This document shows, piece by piece, positions 34,859 through 42,399 of a stretch of 64,000 nt of DNA (the first letter of the stretch is position 1; every line of letters begins with the position of its first letter). This stretch comes from Verrucomicrobiota bacterium (GTDB taxonomy: Bacteria; Verrucomicrobiota; Kiritimatiellia; CAIQIC01; JAGNIJ01). The notes beneath the pieces were generated by a model. That model worked only from the letters and a program-made list of their open reading frames with translations, did no database searches and was not told where the DNA came from. Position numbers and translations under genes: made by a program. The stretch is from contig JAKLGK010000003.1 in the NCBI GenBank assembly GCA_022710725.1, forward strand, positions 62,001-126,000, written 5' to 3'.

Positions 34859-36272
34859 CCAGCCATCCGGGTTCTTGCTGCCGCAGCCGGGCGAGCGTGT
34901 GCACCTGCTGGGCATCGGCGGCGTCGGCATGGCCGGGCTGGCCGTGCATCTGGACGGCCGTGGCGCGCGGGTCTCCGGCTGCGACGCCGGGCGCAACCGG
35001 CTCACGGATGACCTCGAGCGAAGGGGCATCCGGTGCGTCGTCGGGCATGATCCGGCCCACCTGGAACCGGATGTGAAACAGGTGGTGCGCAGCACGGCCG
35101 TGCCGGATTCCTGCGAGGAGCTGCGGGCGGCGCGGGCGCGGGGCATGCCCGTTCTTTCCCGCGGCTCGGTGCTGGCGGCCCTGCTGGAAGGGCGGCTTTC
35201 CGTGGCCGTCGGCGGAACCCACGGTAAGACGACAACCACGGCCATGATCGCGCAGGCGCTACGGCACGCCGGCCTGGATCCCGGCTTTTGCATTGGCGGG
35301 GAGGTGGACGAACTGGGCGGAGTGGCCGGGGTGGGGGACGGACGCTTGCTTGTCGTCGAGGCCGACGAGAGCGACGGCACGCTGGCCCTGTACCGCCCGG
35401 ATATCGCGTTGGTCACGAACATCGAATTGGACCACCTGGAGCATTTCGACGGGGAGGCCGGGCTGATCGCGTGTTTCGGGAAGTTCGTCCGGGGGACGCG
35501 CCGCAAGGTGATCTACTGCGCCGACGATCCGCGGGCCTCGTCGCTGTGCCGGTCCGTTCCGAACGCCCTTTCCTACGGCTGGGCTCCGGGCGCGGAGGTG
35601 CGGGGCCTGCTGCGCGCGTCCTCCCCGGCGCACGCGGAAGTCGAGGTGCGCATCAAGGGCCGACGCGCCGGCGTCTTCCGGCTTCCGGTGGCGGGCCCGC
35701 AGAACGCCCAGAACGCCCTGGCGGCGTGCGCCGCGGCCATCGAGGCGGGGTTGACCTTCGAGCAGGCCGCCGCCGGGCTGGCGGAATTCCGGCCCGCGAA
35801 GCGGCGTTTTGAGATCGTCGCCGAAATGCGCGGGGTCACCGTGGTTTCCGACTACGCTCATCATCCCACGGAAATCCGGGCGATGATGCGCGTGGCGGCC
35901 GGGCGGCCCGCGCGGCGTCGGCTCGCCGTGTTCCAGCCGCACCGGTATACGCGCACGCGGGCGCTGGGTCCCGAGTTCCCGCCCGCCTTCGCGGGCGCGG
36001 ACGAGATATGGCTCCTGCCCGTCTATGCGGCGTCCGAGGCGCCGCTTGAGGGCGGGACATCCGAGGACTTGCTGGGCCACTTCCGGGCTTTCGGCGGGCC
36101 GCCCGTCCGGCTGCTACGCTCCCTGGAGGACGCCCGGGAGCAGTGGCGGGGTTGGTGGAAGGATGGCGACCTGCTGCTGGTGATCGGCGCGGGCGACGTG
36201 GAAAAAATTGCATGGTGGGCGAAGGATGATTTAATAGGCGGTAACACGGGAGAGGATAAGAAACGCGCATGA
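34851..36272 (+). CDS. murC: UDP-N-acetylmuramate-L-alanine ligase
   Basis: It adds L-Ala to UDP-MurNAc. The 473 residues start at GTG 34851 within the end of murG. Rossmann-type GIGGVGMAGLAVHL opens the protein; the ATP site is VGGTHGKTTTTAM; VEADESDGTL, VTNIELDHLEHF and DYAHHPTEIRAMM follow. murC is usually followed by murB, but here ddl follows directly with a 4-bp overlap. Confidence 0.96.
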   Translation: MPDQPSGFLLPQPGERVHLLGIGGVGMAGLAVHLDGRGARVSGCDAGRNRLTDDLERRGIRCVVGHDPAHLEPDVKQVVRSTAVPDSCEELRAARARGMPVLSRGSVLAALLEGRLSVAVGGTHGKTTTTAMIAQALRHAGLDPGFCIGGEVDELGGVAGVGDGRLLVVEADESDGTLALYRPDIALVTNIELDHLEHFDGEAGLIACFGKFVRGTRRKVIYCADDPRASSLCRSVPNALSYGWAPGAEVRGLLRASSPAHAEVEVRIKGRRAGVFRLPVAGPQNAQNALAACAAAIEAGLTFEQAAAGLAEFRPAKRRFEIVAEMRGVTVVSDYAHHPTEIRAMMRVAAGRPARRRLAVFQPHRYTRTRALGPEFPPAFAGADEIWLLPVYAASEAPLEGGTSEDLLGHFRAFGGPPVRLLRSLEDAREQWRGWWKDGDLLLVIGAGDVEKIAWWAKDDLIGGNTGEDKKRA

Positions 36273-37165
36273 CAAAGAAGAAGTTCAGGCGGGTGGCCGT
36301 GCTGAAGGGCGGCCCGTCGGCCGAGCGGGAGGTGTCCCTGCGCTCCGGCGCCGGCGTCGCCAAGGGGCTCCGCGAGGCGGGCTACGAGGTCGACGAGATC
36401 CTGCTCGAGGGCGAGAGCGTCGACATCCCGTCCGGCGTCGAGGCGGTGTTCATCGCCCTGCACGGGCGGTTCGGCGAGGACGGCGGCCTGCAGGAGATGC
36501 TGCGGCGTCGCGGCATCGCGTACACGGGCTCGGGCCCCGAGGCCAGCCGGCGCTCGTTCGACAAGCGCCTCACCAAGCAGGCCCTCGTGCGCGAGGGGCT
36601 CCCGACGCCGGCGTACGAGGTGTTGCGCGACGGCCAGGCCCGCACCCTACCGCTCCCGGTCGTGGTCAAGCCGCCCTGCCAGGGCTCGAGCATCGGCGTG
36701 TACCGCGCGATGACCGAGTCAGAGTGGCCGGGGGCGCTGGCGGGCGCCCTGGAGCACGATGCCGAGGTGCTGGTGGAGTCCTTCGTCGAGGGCCGCGAGC
36801 TGACGGTGAGCATCCTGGACGGCGAGGCGCTGCCGGTGCTGGAGATCCGGCCGCTCGAGCCCTTCTTCAGCTACACGGCCAAGTACACGGCGGGCCGCAG
36901 CGAATTCCTGGTCCCGGCGCCGCTCCCCGAGGAGACGGCAAGCCGGTGCCGGAACCTGGCCCGCCGCACGTTTCGCGCGCTGGGCGCCGAGGGATTCGGC
37001 CGCGTGGATTTCCGGCTGGCGGCGGACGGCGGGCTGTTCATCCTGGAGCTCAACACGATCCCGGGCTTCACGGAGACCAGCCTCTTTCCCAAGGCGGCGC
37101 GCGCGGCCGGGATGACGTTTCCGGAAGTTTGTGATCGAATCATGAGCCGGGCATCGGTACATTGA
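36269..37165 (+). CDS. ddl: D-alanine-D-alanine ligase
   Basis: An ATP-grasp enzyme that makes the D-Ala-D-Ala end of the stem peptide. The 298 residues start MTKKKFRRVAVLKGGPSAER. Landmarks are GPSAEREVSLRSG, ALHGRFGEDGGLQEML, VVVKPPCQGSSIGVYRA, ESFVEGRELTVSIL and ELNTIPGFTETSLFPKAA. Together with murG and murC it shows that the organism makes classical peptidoglycan. Confidence 0.96.
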   Translation: MTKKKFRRVAVLKGGPSAEREVSLRSGAGVAKGLREAGYEVDEILLEGESVDIPSGVEAVFIALHGRFGEDGGLQEMLRRRGIAYTGSGPEASRRSFDKRLTKQALVREGLPTPAYEVLRDGQARTLPLPVVVKPPCQGSSIGVYRAMTESEWPGALAGALEHDAEVLVESFVEGRELTVSILDGEALPVLEIRPLEPFFSYTAKYTAGRSEFLVPAPLPEETASRCRNLARRTFRALGAEGFGRVDFRLAADGGLFILELNTIPGFTETSLFPKAARAAGMTFPEVCDRIMSRASVH

Positions 37166-37222
37166 ATCCGTGCCCGTGTAACAGGGCGCCGGCGCGAATC
37201 CGGCGGCCCGGGGTGATGAACC

Positions 37223-38089
37223 GTGTGGTACTGGCAACGATATCGAAATGACCGGCGGCGCGCGGGCGTGCGCCGCGAAGTCCGGCTGCGCGAGACGATC
37301 CTCCAGGTCGAGAAGCCGCGGCGAGCGCGGCAGCGCGAACGGCTCTACCAGGTCGGCTCCATCGTGCTGCTGCTGGTGGTCGCGGCCGCGGCGCTCTGGC
37401 TGGGAACGGAAGGGCTGCGCCGGGCCGGCCGCGCGCTGTTCTCCGGCAACGACCGGTTCATCGTGCGCAACCTCGACCTCGCCTCCGACGGCAAGCTGCA
37501 GCCGTCGCATATCCGGGAGTACGCGGGGCTGGACACGGGCCTGAACCTCTTCGCCCTCGACCTGCGCCGGATCCGCCGCGAACTGGAAAGCGTTCCGGTC
37601 GTCGGCATGGTCACGGTGACGCGCATCCTGCCGGACACCCTCCGGATCCGGATCTCCGAGCGGATGGCCGTGGCCCGGCTCGGGGACGAGGCGGGGGGCC
37701 AGGCGCTGGCCGTCGACCGGGAGGGCTATACCCTGGGCCCCAGTTCCGTGTCCACGCGGCTCCCGGTGATCACGGGCTACCGCGCCCGCGGCATGCGGCC
37801 CGGCCACCGGGTGGAGGACGACGGGATCCAGGACGCGCTGGCGCTGATCGAGTTGAGCGATGAGCCGGTGTACAGCCGCTTCGTCCGCATCCGCCGGGTG
37901 GACGTGTCCGATAACGAGATGCTGCGCGTGGACCTGGAGCGCGGGGAGCGGATCCGCTTCCCGCGCCGCGAGATGGCGTCCCGCATGGAGCGGTTGTGCG
38001 AGATCATCCGGCAGTCGGCGGACGAGGGCCGCGCCATCGCCTCGGTGGACATGATGGTGGACCGCAACTTCCCCGTCGTCTTCCAATGA
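37223..38089 (+). CDS. ftsQ: Cell division protein FtsQ
   Basis: A bitopic divisome protein. The 288 residues start at GTG 37223 (WYWQRYRNDRRRAGVRREV). A basic cytoplasmic part precedes one membrane helix at about 47-66 (VLLLVVAAAALWLGTEGL). The POTRA domain follows (FIVRNLDLASDGKLQPSHI, LRRIRRELESVPVVGMVTV), then the FtsQ/DivIB domain. Sequence conservation in the family is low, so the assignment also rests on its place between ddl and ftsA. Confidence 0.9.
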   Translation: MWYWQRYRNDRRRAGVRREVRLRETILQVEKPRRARQRERLYQVGSIVLLLVVAAAALWLGTEGLRRAGRALFSGNDRFIVRNLDLASDGKLQPSHIREYAGLDTGLNLFALDLRRIRRELESVPVVGMVTVTRILPDTLRIRISERMAVARLGDEAGGQALAVDREGYTLGPSSVSTRLPVITGYRARGMRPGHRVEDDGIQDALALIELSDEPVYSRFVRIRRVDVSDNEMLRVDLERGERIRFPRREMASRMERLCEIIRQSADEGRAIASVDMMVDRNFPVVFQ

Positions 38090-38105
38090 GAAGGCGCGAC
38101 CCGGC

Positions 38106-39314
38106 ATGAGCAACGAACCGCCCGTGGTGGCCGTCGAGATGGGAACCAGCCGGATCCGCGCCCTGGTGGGCGAGGTCCGCGACGGCGGGCAGTGCATGAT
38201 CACCGGGCTCGGCGAGTGCCCGTCCCGGGGCGTGCGCAAGGGCGAGATCGTTCACGTCGAGACGGCAGAGACCTGCCTGCGCAGCGCCCTTCAGCAGGCC
38301 GAGGAAAACGGGCACGTCCACATTCACCAGGTCCACCTCGTCGTCACCGGCGGCCACATCGACAGCCTCGTCAACCGCGGCAGCGTGCCGGTGATGGATC
38401 CCGACCACGAGGTCCTGGAGGAGGACGTCGAGCACGCCATGGAGCATGCCCGTTCGGTCGGCTTGAGCGCCGACCGCCGGGTCCTGCACACGATCTGCCA
38501 GCATTACTACGTCGACGACCAGGAGGGCGTCCCGGACCCGGTCGGCATGGAAGGCGCCAAGCTGTCCGTGGACATGCTGGTGATCCACGGCCTGCTCAAC
38601 CGCATGCGCAACCTGGTCCGGGTCGTGCTCGGCGCGCAGGTCGAGGTCGAGGACGTCGCCTTCTCGGGCCTCTGCGCGGCGCTGGCCGTGCTGACGCGCG
38701 AGGACAAGGAAAACGGCGTGGTCATGGTGGACCTCGGCGGCGGGACGACCGACTTCGTGGCGTACGCCCGCGGCGTCATCGCGGACGCCGGCTGTTTCGC
38801 GGTGGGGGGCGACCACGTCAGCAACGATATCGCGCGGGGGCTTCACCTCTCCGTGGCCGAGGCGGAGCACCTGAAGGAGACCGAGGGCGGGGTCCTCGTG
38901 GACCTGGCCGCGCGCTCCCAGAAAGTCGTGCTTGGGGGAGAGGCCGGCCAGGCGGCCCGGGCCGTCAAGCTGGCGGACCTGAACACGATCATCCATGCTC
39001 GGATGGACGAGACGTTGCGGCTGGTGCGCGACCGGATGGAGGCGAAGGGATTGCTGCACGCGCTGGGCGGCGGCGTGGTGCTGACCGGCGGCGGCGCGCG
39101 GACGAAGGACCTGCTGCCCCTGGCGGAGAAAGTCTTCGGCTTGCCAAGCCGGATCGGGTGTCCCGTCGGGCTGGCCGGCCTGGCCGTGGTCGCGGAGAGC
39201 CCGCAGTTCGCCGCGCCCGCGGGCATGGTCAAGTATGCGTTCAGGACCCGCCCCCCCGAGAAGGGGCTGGGCAGCGCGATCAAGAAACTCTTTCAATCGT
39301 GGTTCGGATCATGA
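38106..39314 (+). CDS. ftsA: Cell division protein FtsA
   Basis: An actin-fold membrane tether for FtsZ. The 402 residues show phosphate 1 (VVAVEMGTSRIRALVG), the 1C insert region, phosphate 2 (VVMVDLGGGTTDFVAY), the adenosine motif (GVVLTGGGARTKDL) and the C-terminal amphipathic helix GSAIKKLFQSWFGS that binds membrane. It overlaps ftsZ by 4 bp. Confidence 0.95.
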   Translation: MSNEPPVVAVEMGTSRIRALVGEVRDGGQCMITGLGECPSRGVRKGEIVHVETAETCLRSALQQAEENGHVHIHQVHLVVTGGHIDSLVNRGSVPVMDPDHEVLEEDVEHAMEHARSVGLSADRRVLHTICQHYYVDDQEGVPDPVGMEGAKLSVDMLVIHGLLNRMRNLVRVVLGAQVEVEDVAFSGLCAALAVLTREDKENGVVMVDLGGGTTDFVAYARGVIADAGCFAVGGDHVSNDIARGLHLSVAEAEHLKETEGGVLVDLAARSQKVVLGGEAGQAARAVKLADLNTIIHARMDETLRLVRDRMEAKGLLHALGGGVVLTGGGARTKDLLPLAEKVFGLPSRIGCPVGLAGLAVVAESPQFAAPAGMVKYAFRTRPPEKGLGSAIKKLFQSWFGS

Positions 39315-40492
39315 GCGGACTCCAACCGACGCGGTTAAACGGCGGGGAAGAGCGCGCGGCGGCCTGCCGGGTGCTGGTCCTCGGGGTGGGCGGCGGGGGC
39401 TGCAACAGCGTGGCCCGGATGGCCGCCGGCTGGACGTCGGGGCCGGAGACGCGGCTTGTCAATACGGACGCGCAGGCGCTCGCGGCGTGCGGGATGCCGG
39501 ACCGGCAACTCTTGGTGGGCTGCTCGCTGACCCGCGGAATGGGCACGGGCGGCGATCCCAACCTGGGCCGCCTGGCCCTCGAGGAGGACGCGGACCTGGT
39601 CCGGGAGGCCCTGGTCGGCGTGGACGTGCTGCTGCTGGTCGTGACGTTCGGCGGAGGGACCGGCAGCGGCGCGGCCCCGGCCATCGCGCGACTCGCGCGC
39701 GAGGCGGGCGTCACGACGATCGGGCTGGCCACGCTGCCGTTCGAGTTCGAGGGCCTGCGCCGCCGCCAGCTGGCTGCGGAGGGGCTCGATGCGCTCCGGC
39801 TGCACGCGGACATGGTGGTCACGATTCCAAACCAGCACCTGCTGGACCTGGCGGGCGACCAGGAGAGCCTGCAGGACGCCTTCGCGCGCACGGACGCGAT
39901 GCTCGGGGTCGGCGTGCGCTCGTTGTGGAAACTGCTGACCCAGCCCGGGATCATCAACCTGACGCTGGCCGATCTGCGCAACATGGTCGAGCACAGCAGC
40001 GGTTCCTGCACCTTCGGCTATGCCCAGGGCTCGGGCTCGAAGAAAGCCGAGCAGGCCCTGGCCCGGCTGATGAAGAGCCCGCTGCTCGGCGAAGGACGCC
40101 TTCTCGCTTCCGCGCAGGCCCTGCTGGTGAACATTGTCGGCGGCCCGGACCTCGCGCTGGCCGAGGTCACGAGGGTCATGAACGAGCTCACCGGCCGGGC
40201 CCAACCCGATGTGCGTTTTTTCCCCGGCGCGGCCATCGAAGAGGATTGGAAGGGAAAGATGGCCATCGTGGTCCTGGCGGCGGAGGCCTGGGACGAAAGC
40301 CCGCTCTCGCCGCGGAGTGCGCCGTCCCCCGACGAGATCCTGCCGGGCGCGGCCCCGGTTCAACCCGAACTTCCGTTCAGCGAAGAGGAGCGGGGCCGGT
40401 TCCGGGGCGTGGATCCCACGGTCGTGGGAGGGCAGGATCTCGATATCCCCACGTATCTCCGCCGCGGCATCCGGCTCTCGTTCGAGCGCTGA
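39311..40492 (+). CDS. ftsZ: Cell division protein FtsZ, divergent, with altered synergy loop
   Basis: The tubulin-like GTPase of the division ring, 393 residues. The GTP-binding motif GGGTGSGAAP, LVNTDAQAL and TLPFEFEG are present, and the C-terminal FtsA-binding peptide QDLDIPTYLRRG is intact. Differences from most FtsZ proteins are clear. The first loop is GVGGGGCNSV where GGGGGNAV is usual. The T7 synergy loop reads N216-L-T218-L-A-D221 instead of NxDFADV, so one of its two acidic residues is replaced by Thr. It ends the dcw run; the next gene is on the other strand. Confidence 0.94.
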   Translation: MSGLQPTRLNGGEERAAACRVLVLGVGGGGCNSVARMAAGWTSGPETRLVNTDAQALAACGMPDRQLLVGCSLTRGMGTGGDPNLGRLALEEDADLVREALVGVDVLLLVVTFGGGTGSGAAPAIARLAREAGVTTIGLATLPFEFEGLRRRQLAAEGLDALRLHADMVVTIPNQHLLDLAGDQESLQDAFARTDAMLGVGVRSLWKLLTQPGIINLTLADLRNMVEHSSGSCTFGYAQGSGSKKAEQALARLMKSPLLGEGRLLASAQALLVNIVGGPDLALAEVTRVMNELTGRAQPDVRFFPGAAIEEDWKGKMAIVVLAAEAWDESPLSPRSAPSPDEILPGAAPVQPELPFSEEERGRFRGVDPTVVGGQDLDIPTYLRRGIRLSFER

Positions 40493-40522
40493 CGGCCCTA
40501 TTGCGCCCGCGGATGGATGCGA

Positions 40523-40813
40523 TCACAACGTGGCTTCCGCGTCGAGGTCTAGGTCCCTCTGAAACAGTTCCAGTTCGTCCGTCTCGCTCGGACGCACCCG
40601 ATCCTTGCGGTCGGTCAGAGCCTCGATGTAGGCAATCGCGGCCAGGAGCAGGATCATGAGGAGCCCGAGCACAACGGCTCTCTTCAGGCTGGCGCCGTGC
40701 CCCGTGGACAAGTCATCGGGAGTGGAAACCGGGGGCGGCGCATCCGGATCCGGGGCGGGCGCAACCGGAGCGTTTCTCCGCGCGGAGTTGTAGATGTCGC
40801 TGATTTCAGACAT
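40523..40813 (-). CDS. Small single-pass membrane protein
   Basis: A 96-residue protein starting MSEISDIYNSARRNAPVAPA. A Pro/Ala/Asp-rich N-terminal half is followed by one hydrophobic helix at about 46-66 (AVVLGLLMILLLAAIAYIEA) and a charged tail (DRKDRVRPSETDELELFQRD). No family recognised. It converges with ftsZ across 30 bp. Confidence 0.55.
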   Translation of the reverse strand: MSEISDIYNSARRNAPVAPAPDPDAPPPVSTPDDLSTGHGASLKRAVVLGLLMILLLAAIAYIEALTDRKDRVRPSETDELELFQRDLDLDAEATL

Positions 40814-40876
40814 GGCCGCGCGGGTCCGTCCGACGGGCGGTGAAGATGGATACGAATCCGCGCATAGCGACCGGCG

Positions 40877-41227
40877 CTACTGGGCGGCGGCTTCGTCGGT
40901 GGTGGCCTCGTCGGTGGCGGCGTCTTCTTCGTCGTCGGACGGCGGGGCGTCCACGAAGACAATGTACCGATCGCTGGAGGCGCTACCCTCCTGCACCGAG
41001 CCCTCCGGCTCGTACCGGTAATCCACGTCGCGGATGTCATTCATCCGGACCCGCTCGCCGGGCGCGAGGTTGAATCCGTTCCACTCGGTGGTGAGCGAGA
41101 TGACCTGGACCGAAAAGTGAGACGCGTTTTCGAACGTCAGCCGGTTGGCCTTTTCGTCGTAATCCTCGCACCCGACGAAGGGGATCGCCGCGAAGGCCAT
41201 CGCAAAGACGCAGAGAAGCTTTTTCAT
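40877..41227 (-). CDS. Small lipoprotein of unknown function
   Basis: A 116-residue protein starting MKKLLCVFAMAFAAIPFVGC; the lipobox is FVGC with Cys20. The middle (LTFENASHFSVQVISLTTEW, LAPGERVRMNDI) looks like a small beta domain. The C-terminus is strongly acidic and Ala/Thr-rich (DDEEDAATDEATTDEAAAQ). No family recognised. It may be co-transcribed with the following minus-strand membrane protein 63 bp downstream. Confidence 0.65.
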   Translation of the reverse strand: MKKLLCVFAMAFAAIPFVGCEDYDEKANRLTFENASHFSVQVISLTTEWNGFNLAPGERVRMNDIRDVDYRYEPEGSVQEGSASSDRYIVFVDAPPSDDEEDAATDEATTDEAAAQ

Positions 41228-41316
41228 GGGCTCTATCCTCTATTATGACACGGCTTAACGATTGATGGTGGATTACCATGCCAGAAGGAATGCAGTAGTC
41301 AAGAGCGATGATGGGG

Positions 41317-41392
41317 TGGTGAGCCGGGCGGGGCTCGAACCCGCGACCACAAGCTTAAAAGGCTCGTGCTCTACCAACTGAGCTACCGGCCC
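41317..41392 (-). tRNA. tRNA-Lys (anticodon TTT)
   Basis: A 76-base cloverleaf on the minus strand. The acceptor GGGCCGG pairs with CCGGCTC (one G-U), the D stem is GCTC/GAGC, the anticodon stem CGAGC/GCTTG encloses CTTTTAA with anticodon TTT, and the T arm is GCGGG-TTCGAGC-CCCGC. The CCA end is encoded (41317-41319). Confidence 0.97.
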
Positions 41393-41412
41393 CCCCGTGA
41401 AAAACGACGCGG

Positions 41413-41441
41413 AAAATAGGGCAATCGCTTCCGGGTGTCAA
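41413..41441 (-). promoter_or_regulatory. Promoter for tRNA-Lys
   Basis: On the minus strand a consensus TTGACA (41436-41441), a 17-bp spacer and TATTTT (41413-41418) lie 21 bp upstream of the mature tRNA end. This is one of the best promoter matches in the window. Confidence 0.7.
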
Positions 41442-41537
41442 AATATCATTTGCCCGCCGGAAGTCCAGAGACCCGTGATTGACCCGCGTCGGGCGGCCGT
41501 GTAAAAAGGCGGCGGTGGCGGGACGTGAGGGGCGGAT

Positions 41538-42287
41538 ATGGCGCGTATCCTGACCGACGAATTCATTGAGCGGCGGCACCGGTTTCCCCAACGGCGGTTC
41601 CAGCCCGTTCATGCCCTGCTGGCTGTGGAAGTCCTGGTGGCGCTCAATCTCTTCGTGGCCGGCATTCTCCTGTTCGGATCCCAGGGGCCGGGCCTGCTGG
41701 CTATCGGGGCCCTCGCCGGCTTTGCCTGTGTCGGGCATGCCGTGTGGATTCAAAAGCGGGAAAACGAGAGGCGCGCCATCGACGCGCGGTGGCACGAAGG
41801 CGTCGGACTCACCGAGCGGCTGAAGGCCGCCCTCGGCGAGGATTGTTACATCCTGGAGGACGTCGGGATGCCGGGCGGCTGGCGGCGCGTGCCGGTGCGC
41901 CTGCTGGCGATCACGCCGCGCGGCCTCTTCGTGATCGAGGTGCGCTTCTGGCGGGGCTTGGTGGAAGGCGCCGGGCAGGACGCGTGGTGGACCCTGCGCC
42001 CGGCCCCGGGAAGCAAGCCGTTCCGCGTGCCCAACCCGCTGGTTGAACTCCGGCGACAGGTCGAGGCGGTGGACCGGCACTTCCAGCGGGGCGGCGTCGA
42101 ATGGCCCGACATTCAGCCTGTCCTGGTCATGGATGCGCCGGGCACGGAATGGCGGATCGAGGAGGCGTCCACGCCCATCCTGGATCCGGAGGCGGCGGCG
42201 CGGCACGTAGCGACGTGGTCAGCCGGGAGAGCCTACTCGATCCGGAAGATCGACCAGGCGACCGGGCGGCTGCGCGAAGCCCTGTAA
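41538..42287 (+). CDS. Membrane-anchored NERD-like protein
   Basis: A 249-residue protein starting MARILTDEFIERRHRFPQRR. Two hydrophobic helices (about 28-47 and 52-70) are followed by a cytoplasmic domain. The sequence LLAITPRGLFVIEVRFWRG, followed by NPLVELRRQVEAVDRHF and IQPVLVMDAP, resembles the NERD (nuclease-related) domain. In NERD proteins the strand usually reads VIEVKxxxG; here it is VIEVRFWRG. Function unknown; DNA processing is suggested only by the fold. Confidence 0.65.
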   Translation: MARILTDEFIERRHRFPQRRFQPVHALLAVEVLVALNLFVAGILLFGSQGPGLLAIGALAGFACVGHAVWIQKRENERRAIDARWHEGVGLTERLKAALGEDCYILEDVGMPGGWRRVPVRLLAITPRGLFVIEVRFWRGLVEGAGQDAWWTLRPAPGSKPFRVPNPLVELRRQVEAVDRHFQRGGVEWPDIQPVLVMDAPGTEWRIEEASTPILDPEAAARHVATWSAGRAYSIRKIDQATGRLREAL

Positions 42288-42319
42288 CGGTGTCCGGCCG
42301 GCTCGCGCGTTGGATTCGA

Positions 42320-42348
42320 TTGACACGGCGCTCTTTAGATTCCAGAAT
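42320..42348 (+). promoter_or_regulatory. Predicted promoter for the two-component cluster
   Basis: Consensus TTGACA (42320-42325), a 17-bp spacer and CAGAAT (42343-42348), about 50 bp before the first kinase start. Confidence 0.45.
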
Positions 42349-42399
42349 GCAACTGAAGTCCGGATGCACAACCGTTGAACTCGGCAGCAGGAGTCGAGC

